NCBI RefSeq assembly: GCF_000735455.1
Contig: NZ_JMPS01000067.1
Location: 1 to 64,000 of the forward strand
DNA length: 64,000 nucleotides
DNA from: Yokenella regensburgei ATCC 49455
GTDB lineage: Bacteria > Pseudomonadota > Gammaproteobacteria > Enterobacterales > Enterobacteriaceae
Direction: 5' to 3'
A model generated the notes under the pieces. That model was not told the DNA's origin, made no database searches, and saw only the letters and a program-made list of their open reading frames with translations. A program made the position numbers and the translations under genes. This document shows positions 1 through 9,678 of this stretch, piece by piece (the first letter of the stretch is position 1; each line of letters starts with the position of its first letter).

Positions 1-620
1 ACAAGCTGCTGTCGATAGTGGGCATTCTTAACTTCCCGGCGCTGCTTGGTCTGATGGTGGTCAGCAATAACTTTGTGCCGCTGGTGTTTGGGGAAAAGTG
101 GGTCAGCATCGTGCCTGTCCTGCAATTGCTGTGCGTGGTCGGGCTGTTACGCTCGGTGGGCAACCCTATTGGCTCGCTGCTGATGGCCAAAGCGCGGGTG
201 GATATCAGTTTCAAATTCAACGTCTTTAAAACGTTCCTGTTTATTCCGGCAATTATTGTCGGCGGGCATCTCGCCGGGGCGCTCGGCGTGACGACAGGCT
301 TCCTGTTGGTACAAATCATCAACACCATTCTGAGCTACTTCGTGATGATAAAACCGGTGCTGGGCTCCAGCTACCGGGATTACATCCTGAGCCTGTGGCT
401 GCCGTTCTGGCTCTCGATACCCACGCTTGTAGTGAGCTATGGGCTTGGCGTCGCACTCGATCAGCATCTGCCGCTGGGCGTGCTGCTGGCCGTGCAAATT
501 GCAGGCGGTATTGCGGCGTTTCTCGCCATGCTGGTGGTCTCGCGCCACCCGCTGGTTGTGGAAATCAAGCGTCAGCTGTGCCGTAACGAAAAAATGAAAA
601 CGCTGCTCCGTGCAGGCTAA
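1..620 (+). CDS. wzxC: Colanic acid exporter WzxC, C-terminal part (gene starts before the window)
   Basis: The reading frame is open from the first base (first whole codon at 3) to the stop at 618-620, so this is the 3' part of a longer gene. The roughly 205 visible residues are strongly hydrophobic, with several membrane helices, and end in a basic tail, as in MOP/PST-family polysaccharide flippases. WzxC moves the colanic acid repeat unit across the inner membrane. Identity rests on the residue pattern and on wcaK, wcaL and wcaM following in the E. coli colanic acid order. The internal GTG at 18 is not a genuine start. Confidence 0.88.
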   Translation, partial: KLLSIVGILNFPALLGLMVVSNNFVPLVFGEKWVSIVPVLQLLCVVGLLRSVGNPIGSLLMAKARVDISFKFNVFKTFLFIPAIIVGGHLAGALGVTTGFLLVQIINTILSYFVMIKPVLGSSYRDYILSLWLPFWLSIPTLVVSYGLGVALDQHLPLGVLLAVQIAGGIAAFLAMLVVSRHPLVVEIKRQLCRNEKMKTLLRAG

Positions 621-633
621 TAAAGAGAAAACT

Positions 634-1914
634 ATGAAATTACTCATTCTTGGCAACCATACCTGCGGCAATCGCGGCGACAGCGCTATTCTTCGCGGCC
701 TGCTTGATGCCGTGATGACGCTGGAGCCCGAAGCGGAAGTCGATGTGATGAGCCGCTACCCGGTGAGCTCGTCGTGGCTGCTTGACCGCCCGGTGATGGG
801 AGATCCGCTCTATTCCCAGATGAAACAGCACAACAATGCCGCCGGGGTGATGGGGCGGATCCGTAAAGTGCTGCGTCGGCGCTATCAGCACCAGGTGCTG
901 CTTTCGCGGGTGACCGACAGCGGCAAGCTGCGCAACATTGCGATTGCCCAGGGTTTTACTGATTTCATCCGTCTGCTCTCGGGCTATGACGCCATTGTTC
1001 AGGTTGGTGGGTCATTTTTCGTTGATTTGTACGGCGTATCGCAGTTCGAGCATGCGCTTTGTACGTTCATGGCGAAAAAGCCGCTGTACATGATTGGCCA
1101 CAGCGTGGGGCCGTTCCAGGAGTCGCAGTTCAACCAGCTGGCGAACTATGTCTTCGGCAACTGCAATGCGCTGGTGCTGCGCGAGTCCGTCAGTCTTGAG
1201 TTGATGAAGCGCAGCAGCATCGATACCCGTAAGGTGGAGATGGGCGTCGATACCGCCTGGCTGGTGGCGCATCAGGAGCAGGCGTTTGTGCCGGGCTACG
1301 CCGTGCAGCACTGGCTCGATCTGATTCAGGCGAAGAAAACCGTGGCCATTACGCTACGCGAGCTGGCTCCGTTCGATAAACGTCTTGGCACCACTCAGGA
1401 AGCGTATGAAAAAGCGTTTGCTGAGGTGGTTAACCGCATCACCGAAGAGGGATGTCAGGTCGTTGCGCTGTCGACCTGTACCGGTATCGACAGCTACAAC
1501 AAAGATGACCGGATGGTCGCGCTGAAGGTGCAAAAACATCTGCGTCATCCGGAGCGCTATCACGTGGTGATGGATGAACTTAACGATCTGGAAATGGGCA
1601 AACTCCTTGGCGCCTGCGACCTGACCGTCGGCACGCGCCTGCATTCCGCCATTATCTCGATGAACTTTGGTACCCCGGCTATCGCCATTAACTATGAGCA
1701 CAAGTCTGCGGGCATCATGCAGCAGTTGGGGATGCCGGAGATGGCAATCGACATCAGGCATCTGCTGGACGGCAGTTTATGCGCGATGGTGAGCGACACG
1801 CTGAGCCAGCTTCCGGCCATCAACAGCCGTCTGGCGCAGGCGGTTGCCATCGAGCGCGAGCACGGCATGCAGATGGTGCAGTCGGTACTAAAACGCATTA
1901 AGGAGCAGGCATGA
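634..1914 (+). CDS. wcaK: Colanic acid biosynthesis pyruvyl transferase family protein WcaK
   Basis: This 426-residue protein has the length of E. coli WcaK and begins MKLLILGNHTCGNRGDSAI, a typical polysaccharide pyruvyl transferase N-terminus (PF04230). The family adds pyruvate ketals to exopolysaccharide sugars; in colanic acid this decorates the terminal galactose. I chose ATG 634 rather than the upstream in-frame start at 610 because 610 lies inside wzxC and 634 follows AAAGAGAAAA. The conserved C-terminal 'GTRLHSAI' segment, about residues 341-348, is present. The stop overlaps the wcaL start by four bases (ATGA), so the two are translationally coupled in the cytoplasm-facing assembly operon. 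Confidence 0.93.
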   Translation: MKLLILGNHTCGNRGDSAILRGLLDAVMTLEPEAEVDVMSRYPVSSSWLLDRPVMGDPLYSQMKQHNNAAGVMGRIRKVLRRRYQHQVLLSRVTDSGKLRNIAIAQGFTDFIRLLSGYDAIVQVGGSFFVDLYGVSQFEHALCTFMAKKPLYMIGHSVGPFQESQFNQLANYVFGNCNALVLRESVSLELMKRSSIDTRKVEMGVDTAWLVAHQEQAFVPGYAVQHWLDLIQAKKTVAITLRELAPFDKRLGTTQEAYEKAFAEVVNRITEEGCQVVALSTCTGIDSYNKDDRMVALKVQKHLRHPERYHVVMDELNDLEMGKLLGACDLTVGTRLHSAIISMNFGTPAIAINYEHKSAGIMQQLGMPEMAIDIRHLLDGSLCAMVSDTLSQLPAINSRLAQAVAIEREHGMQMVQSVLKRIKEQA

Positions 1915-3130
1915 AGGTTGGTTTCTTCTTACTGAAATTCCCGCTTTCCTCCGAGACCTTCGTACTCAACCAGATTGTGGCGTTTATCGAGATGGGCTAC
2001 GAGGTGGAGATAATCGCGCTGCAGAAAGGGGATACCACCAATACTCACGCGGCCTGGCGCCAGTACCGACTGGCGGAGAAAACCCGTTGGCTGATGGAAG
2101 AGCCTGATGGTAAAGCCGGAAAGCTTAAACACCGCGCGCTCAGCACGATGCGCGGGTTGCTGCGCGCTTCCACCTGGAAGGCGCTCAACGTCCGCCGCTA
2201 TGGCGATGAGTCACGTAACCTGATCCTCCCGGCTATCTGCGGGCTGAACCCGCAGCCGCTGGAGGCCGACGTGTTTATTGCACACTTTGGTCCGGCGGGG
2301 GTAACGGCAGCAAAGCTGCGTGAGCTTGGGGTAGTGAAAGGCAAAATTGCTACCGTGTTTCACGGCATTGATGTCTCAAGCCGCGCGGTGCTCAGGCATT
2401 ACACCCCGGAATACCAGCAGCTGTTTCGCCGGGGTGACCTGATGCTGCCGATAAGCAATCTGTGGTCAGAGCGTCTGCAGGGAATGGGCTGCCCGAGCAG
2501 CAAAATAGCGGTCTCCAGAATGGGGGTCGATATGGGCAACTTCGCGCTGCGGCCGCTGAAAACGCCTGGCGAAACGCTGCAGATTATCTCCGTGGCGCGG
2601 CTCACCGAGAAAAAGGGCTGCACGTGGCGATTGATGCCTGTCGTCAGCTCAGGGATATGGGGGTGAACTTCCATTACCGGATCCTGGGGATTGGCCCGTG
2701 GGAGCGCCGTCTGCGGACGCTTATCGAACAGCACCAGCTTGAGGGAGTGGTCGAGATGCCCGGTTTTAAACCGAGCCACGAGGTGAAAGCGATGCTGGAT
2801 GCCGCCGACGTATTCCTGCTGCCCTCCATCACCGGTGCGGATGGCGATATGGAAGGTATTCCGGTGGCATTGATGGAGGCGATGGCGGTGGGTATTCCGG
2901 TGGTATCCACGCTGCATAGCGGCATTCCGGAACTGATTGATGCTAACCAGTCGGGCTGGCTGGTGCCTGAGAATGACGCCACGGCGCTCGCCGAACGCCT
3001 GTGCACATTTTGCCATATGGATACGCAAACGCTGCGCCCGGTGGTGCAGCGCGCAAGGGAGAAAGTAGAAACCGAATTCAATCAACAGCGCATTAATCAG
3101 CAGCTGGCCTCGCTGCTGGGCACGCTGTAA
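1911..3130 (+). pseudogene. wcaL: Colanic acid glycosyltransferase WcaL, disrupted by a -1 frameshift
   Basis: The first frame (1911-2666) encodes a GT4-type N-terminal half ending in 'ISVARLTEKKG', then runs into nonsense and a stop. The rest (to 3130) continues in another frame starting 'LHVAIDACRQLRDMG'. Restoring one A in the A-run at 2610-2614 (before GGG) rejoins both parts into 406 residues, the length of E. coli WcaL. The C-terminal half keeps the GT-B nucleotide-sugar site with E-G-x-P-x-x-x-x-E-A-M. WcaL adds a late sugar of the colanic acid repeat. It is either a true loss or a sequencing error, since the change is a homopolymer indel. The gene sits between wcaK and wcaM in the operon. 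Confidence 0.88.
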
Positions 3131-3142
3131 GAGAGAGACATT

Positions 3143-4555
3143 ATGGCTAACAACGTTCTCACGCTGAGCCGACGCCGTTTTCTTGTCGCGGGCTCAGCGC
3201 TTGCCGCACTCCCTTTGCTTCACAGCTCACTGGCTCGCGCCGCGACCGCTGATGACGGAGCGGATATCCGTACCTTTGTGCGTAACAACGACTGGGTAGC
3301 CGCTTTCCGCCAGGCCTTCGACCAGCATGATGTGGTTTCCGTACCCGCCGGGGTGGTGTGCGATACCATCAATACCCGCATCGATATGCCACCGGGCAAA
3401 ACGCTGCGGGTGGCGGGTGAACTAAAAGGAAGCGGTAAAGGACGTATCGCGCTGCAGGATAACTGCAACATCATCGGGAGTGCCGGCGGGAGCCTGCACA
3501 ACGTTAACCTCGACGTGCGCGGATCTAACGTGCTTATCGAGGGGCTGAAGATGAGTGGTTTTGGCCCGGTATCGCAGATTTTCATCGGCGGGAAGCAGAA
3601 CCAGCCTGCCGTGATGCGTAATCTGATAATCAAAGCGCTGACGATCACCCAGGCCAACTACGGCATTCTGCGGCAGGGTTTTCAGAACCAGATGGAAGGG
3701 GTCAAAATCGTCAACTGTCACTTCAGCGATCTGCAGGGCGATGCCATCGAATGGAACGTGGCCATCAATGATAAGAACATCCTGATCTCTGACCACGTCA
3801 TCAACAACATCAACTGCACTAACGGCAATACCAGCTGGGGGATCGGGATTGGGCTTGCGGGCAGTACCTACGATAATGACTACCCCGAACATCAGAGCGT
3901 GAAAAACTTTGTGGTGGCAAACATCACCGGCAGCAACTGTCGCCAGCTCGTCCATGTGGAAAACGGCAAGCATTTTATTATTCGTAATATTAAAGCGACG
4001 AATATCCTGCCCGAATTCAGCAAACAGGCGGGGCTTGATAACGCGACGGTGGCGATTTACGGCTGCAATAACTTCGTGATTGATGACGTGCAGATGGTGA
4101 ACAGCGCCGGGATGCTGATTGGCTACGGCGTTATCCGTGGCGCTTATCTCTCTATTCCGCAGAATTTCCGTCTCAACAACGTGCAACTGGATAACAGTAC
4201 GTTGCCCTATAAGGTGCGTGGCATTCAGATCTCGGCAGGGAATGCGCCGTCGTTCGTCTCTGTCACCAACCTCAATCTTAAACACGCCTCGCTTGAGATA
4301 CTCAATAAACCGCAGCACCTCTTTATGCGCAATATCCATGTGATGCAGGAGGCCAGCCGCGGCCCGGCTTTGAAGCTCAACTTCGACATGCGTCGCGACG
4401 TGAGGGGCCGGTTTATGGCGAAGGACGACACCCTGCTGGCGCTGACAAACATTACTGCTGTGAATGAAAACGGTCAGCCGTCGGTGGACATTGACCGGAT
4501 AGACCAACACGTGGTGAACGCAGAGCGGCTGAATTTTCACTTGCCAGGGCGCTGA
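3143..4555 (+). CDS. wcaM: Colanic acid biosynthesis protein WcaM, parallel beta-helix protein with Tat-type signal
   Basis: This 470-residue protein closes the colanic acid operon, 12 bases after wcaL. The N-terminus has a twin-arginine motif (S-R-R-R-F-L, residues 9-14), a hydrophobic stretch and an A-R-A-A cleavage region, suggesting Tat export to the periplasm. The body is rich in Asn/Gly/Val/Ile repeats such as '[11 protein letters not shown]' and '[11 protein letters not shown]', typical of right-handed parallel beta-helix (pectate-lyase-like) proteins. The exact role of WcaM is not settled; a periplasmic polysaccharide-processing role fits. The start ATG 3143 is preceded by AAGAGAGAC. 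Confidence 0.9.
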   Translation: MANNVLTLSRRRFLVAGSALAALPLLHSSLARAATADDGADIRTFVRNNDWVAAFRQAFDQHDVVSVPAGVVCDTINTRIDMPPGKTLRVAGELKGSGKGRIALQDNCNIIGSAGGSLHNVNLDVRGSNVLIEGLKMSGFGPVSQIFIGGKQNQPAVMRNLIIKALTITQANYGILRQGFQNQMEGVKIVNCHFSDLQGDAIEWNVAINDKNILISDHVINNINCTNGNTSWGIGIGLAGSTYDNDYPEHQSVKNFVVANITGSNCRQLVHVENGKHFIIRNIKATNILPEFSKQAGLDNATVAIYGCNNFVIDDVQMVNSAGMLIGYGVIRGAYLSIPQNFRLNNVQLDNSTLPYKVRGIQISAGNAPSFVSVTNLNLKHASLEILNKPQHLFMRNIHVMQEASRGPALKLNFDMRRDVRGRFMAKDDTLLALTNITAVNENGQPSVDIDRIDQHVVNAERLNFHLPGR

Positions 4556-4665
4556 TTTCCGACGATTCCTGGAAACACTGGTTAACTCTCGGAACAAAGC
4601 GGATATTTTACCGCCGCAAGCCAGGTACAATCACAAAACCTACTGGATAAAACGGCTTTAAAGGC

Positions 4666-4671
4666 TATAAT
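4666..4671 (+). promoter_or_regulatory. Possible -10 element of the galF promoter
   Basis: A perfect TATAAT hexamer lies 30 bases before the galF start in the 145-base gap after wcaM. No good -35 hexamer is visible at 16-18 bases upstream, so the promoter assignment is tentative. Confidence 0.35.
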
Positions 4672-4700
4672 TCTTCAACGATTTACAGGTGGATACGCTA

Positions 4701-5594
4701 ATGGTTAATTTGAAAGCAGTCATTCCGGTAGCAGGTTTGGGCATGCATATGTTGCCCGCCACAAAAGCCATTCCGAAAGAGATGCTGCCGATTGTCGACA
4801 AACCAATGATTCAATACATTGTCGATGAAGTTGTTGCTGCAGGAATCAAAGAAATCGTCCTGGTCACCCATGCCTCAAAGAATGCGGTGGAAAACCACTT
4901 CGACACCTCCTACGAACTTGAGTCACTGCTTGAACAGCGCGTGAAGCGCCAGCTGCTGGCTGAGGTGAAGTCTATTTGTCCGCCAGGCGTGACCATCATG
5001 AACGTCCGCCAGGCGCAGCCTCTGGGGCTTGGCCACTCTATTTTGTGCGCGCGCCCAATCGTGGGCGATAACCCGTTTGTCGTGGTACTGCCGGATATCA
5101 TCATCGATGATGCTACCGCCGATCCGCTGCGCTATAACCTTGCCGCAATGGTGGCTCGTTTCAATGAAACTGGTCGTAGCCAGGTACTGGCGAAGCATAT
5201 GGCAGGCGATCTCAGCGAGTACTCGGTCATTGAGACCAAAGAGCCGCTGGACAGCGAAGGTAAAGTCAGCCGTATCGTCGAGTTCGTTGAAAAACCGGAT
5301 CAGCCGCAGACTCTGGATTCTGACCTGATGGCCGTTGGCCGCTATGTGCTTTCTGCGGATATCTGGCCTGAGCTGGAACGTACCGAGCCGGGTGCCTGGG
5401 AGCGTATTCAGTTGACAGATGCTATCGCCGAACTGGCGAAAAAACAGTCTGTGGATGCCATGCTGATGACCGGTGACGCCTACGATTGTGGCAAGAAAAT
5501 GGGCTACATGCAGGCTTTCGTACAGTACGGGCTGCGCAACCTGAAAGAAGGGGCGAAGTTCCGCAAAAGCATCGAAAAGCTGCTGGCTGAGTAA
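4701..5594 (+). CDS. galF: GalF, UTP-glucose-1-phosphate uridylyltransferase subunit-like protein
   Basis: This 297-residue protein equals E. coli GalF in length. It has the nucleotidyltransferase N-terminus '[20 protein letters not shown]', in which the GalU-type G-T-R signature is replaced by G-M-H-M, a GalF hallmark. GalF is thought to modulate UDP-glucose formation by GalU in the cytoplasm and marks the left border of enterobacterial O-antigen and capsule loci. ATG 4701 was chosen over the in-frame start at 4689 because AGGTGG precedes it at good spacing and the resulting length matches the family. A terminator and then the JUMPstart element follow. Confidence 0.96.
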   Translation: MVNLKAVIPVAGLGMHMLPATKAIPKEMLPIVDKPMIQYIVDEVVAAGIKEIVLVTHASKNAVENHFDTSYELESLLEQRVKRQLLAEVKSICPPGVTIMNVRQAQPLGLGHSILCARPIVGDNPFVVVLPDIIIDDATADPLRYNLAAMVARFNETGRSQVLAKHMAGDLSEYSVIETKEPLDSEGKVSRIVEFVEKPDQPQTLDSDLMAVGRYVLSADIWPELERTEPGAWERIQLTDAIAELAKKQSVDAMLMTGDAYDCGKKMGYMQAFVQYGLRNLKEGAKFRKSIEKLLAE

Positions 5595-5637
5595 GGCCCC
5601 GCAGCGATGCTATACATTGATTAAATGTATACCTATG

Positions 5638-5694
5638 AACGGCAGTTGGGTATTTAAAAACCAAACGGGTTTTTAGAATGCCGCTGCCGTTTTG
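5638..5694 (+). terminator. Nested hairpin terminator after galF
   Basis: Outer arms AACGGCAG (5638-5645) and CTGCCGTT (5684-5691) enclose an inner hairpin of AAAAACC (5656-5662) and GGTTTTT (5668-5674). The arrangement ends in a short T-run. It lies just downstream of galF and upstream of the O-antigen promoter region. Confidence 0.6.
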
Positions 5695-5859
5695 TCATTT
5701 AAATCAATCACTAAAAAAAGCAGTTGCATTTATTTTTGATGATTGTACGTAGGAATTGTCCTTGTCATAAAGTGCGATTAGGACCACAATGCGTCATCAA
5801 ATTTTAACATGTTCTGACTGCGTAAAAACGCGGCAGGGCAGCAGACTTTCTATGCGTTT

Positions 5860-5897
5860 AGTGCACTGGTAGCTATTGAGCCAGGGGCGGTAGCGTA
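5860..5897 (+). promoter_or_regulatory. JUMPstart sequence with ops element (RfaH recruitment site)
   Basis: The 38-base stretch closely matches the conserved JUMPstart element found before O-antigen, capsule and colanic acid operons. It contains the ops core GGCGGTAGCGT at 5886-5896. In the nascent transcription bubble ops recruits RfaH, which suppresses Rho-dependent polarity over long polysaccharide operons. The site is 61 bases before rfbB. The rest of the 363-base gap 5595-5957 holds the galF terminator and A/T-rich DNA presumably carrying the promoter; I see no gene in it. Confidence 0.9.
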
Positions 5898-5957
5898 TCT
5901 CGCATTAGCGAATAAGCATAACTCATTGTTTCTGAATATCTTAAGAGCGAAATAAAC

Positions 5958-7040
5958 GTGAAAATTCTGGTCACTGGTGGGGCAGGCTTTATTGGGTCTG
6001 CAGTGGTACGACATATTATCAATGATACGCAGGATTCCGTGGTCAATGTCGATAAGCTGACTTATGCAGGCAATCTTGAATCACTGGCCGACGTCGCGCA
6101 CAGCGATCGCTATCGTTTTGAACATGCCGACATCTGCGACAGTGATGCGATGGCGCGTATTTTTGCCGAGCACCAGCCGGATGCCGTGATGCACCTGGCG
6201 GCAGAGAGCCACGTTGATCGTTCGATCACCGGTCCGGCAGCTTTTATCGAAACCAACATTGTGGGTACCTACGTACTGCTGGAAGCCAGTCGCCAGTACT
6301 GGTCATCATTAAGCGCTGAGAAGAAAACCGCATTCCGTTTCCACCATATCTCTACTGATGAAGTGTATGGTGACCTTCCTCACCCAGATGAAGTAGCGGA
6401 GGGCAGTGAACTGCCGCTGTTTACCGAAAAAACAGCCTACGCACCGAGCAGTCCTTACTCCGCATCAAAAGCCTCCAGTGACCACCTGGTTCGCGCCTGG
6501 CTGCGTACCTACGGTTTCCCGACCATTGTGACCAACTGTTCTAACAACTACGGTCCTTACCACTTCCCGGAAAAACTGATCCCATTGGTTATCCTCAACG
6601 CCCTGGAAGGCAAATCCCTGCCGGTTTACGGTAAAGGCGATCAGATCCGCGACTGGTTGTATGTTGAAGACCACGCGCGCGCGCTTTATACCGTGGTGAC
6701 ACAGGGTAAAATTGGTGAAACCTACAACATCGGCGGCCACAACGAGAAGCAAAATCTGGATGTGGTGCACACTATCTGCTCCCTGCTGGATGAAATCGTT
6801 CCGAAAGAAGGCTCCTATCGCGACCAGATAACTTACGTTGCTGACCGCCCGGGACACGATCGCCGCTACGCCATTGATGCCGAGAAAATTGGTCTGGAAC
6901 TGGGCTGGAAACCGCAGGAAACCTTCGAAAGCGGGATCCGCAAAACGGTGGAATGGTATCTGACCAACACCCAGTGGGTAGAGAACGTGAAAAGCGGCAG
7001 CTACAAGTCGTGGATTGAAGAAAATTACCAGAATCGCTAA
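5958..7040 (+). CDS. rfbB: dTDP-glucose 4,6-dehydratase RmlB/RfbB
   Basis: This 360-residue extended SDR enzyme converts dTDP-glucose to dTDP-4-keto-6-deoxyglucose, the second step of dTDP-L-rhamnose and related 6-deoxysugars. Visible motifs are the NAD site '[11 protein letters not shown]' at the N-terminus, the catalytic 'STDEVYG' and the YSASK motif (Y-x-x-x-K) near residue 170. The start is GTG at 5958 preceded by TTAAGAGCGAAATAAAC, the arrangement commonly seen before enterobacterial rfbB. It is the first gene after JUMPstart. Its usual partner rfbD is absent; rfbC and rfbA lie 4.6 and 7.6 kb downstream, split by the HexNAc module. Confidence 0.96.
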   Translation: MKILVTGGAGFIGSAVVRHIINDTQDSVVNVDKLTYAGNLESLADVAHSDRYRFEHADICDSDAMARIFAEHQPDAVMHLAAESHVDRSITGPAAFIETNIVGTYVLLEASRQYWSSLSAEKKTAFRFHHISTDEVYGDLPHPDEVAEGSELPLFTEKTAYAPSSPYSASKASSDHLVRAWLRTYGFPTIVTNCSNNYGPYHFPEKLIPLVILNALEGKSLPVYGKGDQIRDWLYVEDHARALYTVVTQGKIGETYNIGGHNEKQNLDVVHTICSLLDEIVPKEGSYRDQITYVADRPGHDRRYAIDAEKIGLELGWKPQETFESGIRKTVEWYLTNTQWVENVKSGSYKSWIEENYQNR

Positions 7041-7099
7041 CAGCGGCTCGCTTTATTTTAGATAGTGATGTATGCGTTTTTAGCTGACAGGGGATGGCA

Positions 7100-8044
7100 A
7101 TGAAAGTATTGGTGACTGGCGGAACCGGGTTTCTTGGTACTGCGTTAGTCCAGGCGTTGAAATCATCAGGGCATCAAGTGATATTAACAACGCGTCGGCA
7201 GGAAGATATTGAACAGGGAATTTACAACCTGGGTGATATTTCAGCGGAAACCAACTGGGTAAACCTTCTGCAAGGATGCGATACCGTCATTCATACTGCA
7301 GGAAGGGCACATATCCTGAATGATAATGCTCAGGATGCATTAGCTGAATTTCGCCGTGTTAATCACGACGCGACCTTGAAATTGGCTAAAGATGCCGCCA
7401 ACTGCGGCGTAAAGCATTTCATTTTCATCAGCTCGATTGGTGTGAACGGCAATGCTACCTCAGGAACCCCCTTTACTGAAGCATCAGAACCTCGGCCAAC
7501 TTCTGACTACGCCATTTCTAAACTTGAGGCTGAGCAAAGTCTGCGGCAAACCTTTACCAATAGCGAAATGGCGGTAACCATCGTCCGTCCGGCGCTGATC
7601 TGTGGTGAAAATGCGCCAGGTAATATCCAGCGCCTGTTAAAACTGGTGTCGAAAAATCTGCCGTTACCGTTTAAAAACGTGAATAACAAGCGTGCGCTGG
7701 TGTCGCTGGACAACGTTGTCAGCTTTATTAATGAATGCGTCGTGAATGATAAGTCGAAAAATCAACTCTATCTGCTCGCCGATGCAGAGCGACCCTCAAC
7801 CGAGGATATGATTAACGCCTTTGCGACTGGAATGGGTATTCACGCAAAAATTATCTATTTCCCGAAGAGCGTCCTGAAATTATTGCTTTCGGCCGTGGGT
7901 AAAGCTGGCATTTACGATCAGTTATTCGGCGATCTTGAAGTTGATGCCAGTAAATCGAGAGAGCAACTGCACTGGACACCGCCGATAACGCTGCATGAAA
8001 CTATGAAAAAAACGGCGAAATATTATATCGAAGGTAATAAATAA
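7100..8044 (+). CDS. SDR reductase, WbpV/WreQ-like (predicted UDP-4-keto-6-deoxy-HexNAc 4-reductase)
   Basis: The protein is an extended SDR with 'VTGGTGFLG' at the N-terminus, an active-site Ser region 'FISSIGVNG' and Y-A-I-S-K as the catalytic YxxxK. Similar enzymes (WbpV in Pseudomonas, WreQ in Rhizobium) reduce the 4-keto product of a WbpM-type dehydratase to UDP-QuiNAc or UDP-FucNAc. Here the partner dehydratase is encoded at 9679. ATG 7100 has AGGGG six bases upstream; the in-frame ATG 7094 overlaps that ribosome site. The stop overlaps the next start (TAATG). The stereochemistry of the product cannot be read from sequence. Confidence 0.75.
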   Translation: MKVLVTGGTGFLGTALVQALKSSGHQVILTTRRQEDIEQGIYNLGDISAETNWVNLLQGCDTVIHTAGRAHILNDNAQDALAEFRRVNHDATLKLAKDAANCGVKHFIFISSIGVNGNATSGTPFTEASEPRPTSDYAISKLEAEQSLRQTFTNSEMAVTIVRPALICGENAPGNIQRLLKLVSKNLPLPFKNVNNKRALVSLDNVVSFINECVVNDKSKNQLYLLADAERPSTEDMINAFATGMGIHAKIIYFPKSVLKLLLSAVGKAGIYDQLFGDLEVDASKSREQLHWTPPITLHETMKKTAKYYIEGNK

Positions 8045-9087
8045 TGTTGGATTTAGGGATCGTAATATTCGCATTTTTAGTGTCATGTGCACTGACCTGG
8101 GGGTTACGCGGTTATGCGATTAAACATAACGTGATTGACCGACCAAACCAGAGAAGCTCGCATTCTGTGCCAACGCCGCGTGGGGGTGGGGTGGCTATTG
8201 TCCTGACGCTTTTAGCCGCACTGGTGTGGTTTTATTTCAGCAACGCGCTGACGGTAGATGGTTTCTTAGGTTTATTCATTCCGGGGTTAATTGTTGCCGT
8301 AATCGGGTTCCTGGATGACCACGGTCATATTGCGGCACGCTGGCGTCTGCTGATGCATTTCCTGGCAGCGGCAATTGGCCTGTATTTCTTAGGTTCTTTC
8401 CCGATTATTACTCTGTTTGGTTACGATCTCTCATTATCATGGATTGGGATGATTCTGGGCTGCTTCTATTTGGTCTGGATGTTGAATTTATACAATTTCA
8501 TGGATGGGATTAACGGTTTAGCCAGTTCGGAAGCGATCACCTTTGCGGCAAGCAGTGCGATGTTAATGGTCGTTAACCAGTATACGCTTGCTCCTGGTAG
8601 CATCTATCCACTGACACTTGCCCTTGTTGGTGCTGCTGCCGGTTTTATTGTCTGGAACTTCCCGGCTGCCAAAATCTTTATGGGGGATGCCGGAAGCGGT
8701 TTCCTCGGAATAACCATCGGGCTGATGATCCTCCATATTGCGAAAGTTGATTCACACTTCTTTATTGCAGAGCTATGTTTGCTGGGTGTTTTCATCGTCG
8801 ACGCCACCACCACGCTGCTGCGCAGAGTGGTTGCCGGTAAGAAAGTCTACGAAGCGCATGCGAGCCATGGTTATCAGATCCTTGCCCGGAAATATGGCAG
8901 TCATGTTCCGGTGACGCTGATGGCGATTGCCGTTAACCTGCTCTGGCTCTTGCCAATTGCTTATCTGATTGCAGCAGCCAAAATTGATGGCATTGTGGGT
9001 CTGATTATCGCCTGGTTACCGCTGTTCTTTGTGGCATTCAAATGTGGTGCTGGCGTGAAAGACAAAGAGAGCAACGTCAATGCATGA
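8044..9087 (+). CDS. WbpL/WecA-like polyprenyl-phosphate sugar-1-phosphate transferase (GT4 initiating transferase)
   Basis: This 347-residue polytopic membrane protein has about ten hydrophobic segments. It carries the family motifs in order: D-R-P-N-x-R-S-S-H near residue 36 with P-R-G-G-G, 'GFLDDHG' near residue 94, 'NLYNFMDGINGLA' near 147, 'FPAAKIFMGDAGSGFLG' near 205, and a His-rich cytoplasmic loop 'EAHASHGYQ'. Members transfer HexNAc-1-phosphate from UDP to undecaprenyl phosphate at the inner membrane, starting the repeat unit. Gene order with the WbpV-like and WbpM-like enzymes suggests QuiNAc- or FucNAc-1-phosphate as substrate. Most Enterobacteriaceae rely on WecA outside the locus. 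Confidence 0.82.
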   Translation: MLDLGIVIFAFLVSCALTWGLRGYAIKHNVIDRPNQRSSHSVPTPRGGGVAIVLTLLAALVWFYFSNALTVDGFLGLFIPGLIVAVIGFLDDHGHIAARWRLLMHFLAAAIGLYFLGSFPIITLFGYDLSLSWIGMILGCFYLVWMLNLYNFMDGINGLASSEAITFAASSAMLMVVNQYTLAPGSIYPLTLALVGAAAGFIVWNFPAAKIFMGDAGSGFLGITIGLMILHIAKVDSHFFIAELCLLGVFIVDATTTLLRRVVAGKKVYEAHASHGYQILARKYGSHVPVTLMAIAVNLLWLLPIAYLIAAAKIDGIVGLIIAWLPLFFVAFKCGAGVKDKESNVNA

Positions 9088-9640
9088 CCTGATGATTTTG
9101 GGGGCTGGTGGCCATGGACGCACGCTATGCGAAATGGCCAGACTACTGGGCTATGCGGATATTGTGTTTCTCGATGAGAATGCATCCCTTTGCCATGAGA
9201 CCAACAAACTCATTATTGGTAAAATTTCAGAGCTACCGTTACATATCAAAAAGGCTAATAACGTCGTTATTGGCATTGGAAATAATAAAGTCAGAGAACA
9301 ACTCTATCAGCAGGTTATCAGCTTAGGTATCCAACCTGTCACGCTAATACATCCGTCGGCTTTTGTCAGCTCGTCGGCAACAATAGCTGATGGCTCAGTG
9401 GTATTAGCGATGGCTGTGGTGGGTGCTAACGCAACATTAGGTACATGCACGATTGTAAATAGTCATTCGACAGTAGACCATGATTCCATTCTCGGTGATT
9501 TTGCTCACTTAGGTGTTGGTGTTCACCTTGCAGGAAGTGCTGACATTGGGAAATCAGCTTTTCTGCAGGCTGGTACAGTGGGTGGTTATAATGCAAAAGT
9601 GGACGATGACTCAGTGTGCCCTGCTGGTTCTATTTTATAA
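9080..9640 (+). CDS. PglD/NeuD-type sugar O/N-acetyltransferase
   Basis: The 186-residue protein starts with the PglD-like nucleotide-sugar-binding fold ('LMILGAGGHGRTL'). From about residue 85 it becomes a left-handed beta-helix with hexapeptide repeats such as 'VVGANATLGTCTIVNSHSTV' ending 'DHDSIL'. This architecture is that of acetyl-CoA dependent acyltransferases acting on nucleotide-linked sugars (PglD, NeuD). It overlaps the preceding gene by eight bases and lies before the WbpM-like dehydratase. It probably acetylates a sugar of the O unit. The C-terminus ends soon after the helix ('CPAGSIL'), slightly shorter than many relatives. The acceptor is unknown. Confidence 0.72.
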   Translation: MHDLMILGAGGHGRTLCEMARLLGYADIVFLDENASLCHETNKLIIGKISELPLHIKKANNVVIGIGNNKVREQLYQQVISLGIQPVTLIHPSAFVSSSATIADGSVVLAMAVVGANATLGTCTIVNSHSTVDHDSILGDFAHLGVGVHLAGSADIGKSAFLQAGTVGGYNAKVDDDSVCPAGSIL

Positions 9641-9678
9641 ACTGAAGGCAAGCTTTAACGAGGCGACTAGTTTTTAGT

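Noticed and set aside
147..671. Long minus-strand frames opposite wzxC, wcaK, the his genes, puu genes and others
   Set aside because: They are antisense shadows in high-GC coding DNA; the plus- or minus-strand genes listed have family matches and proper starts.
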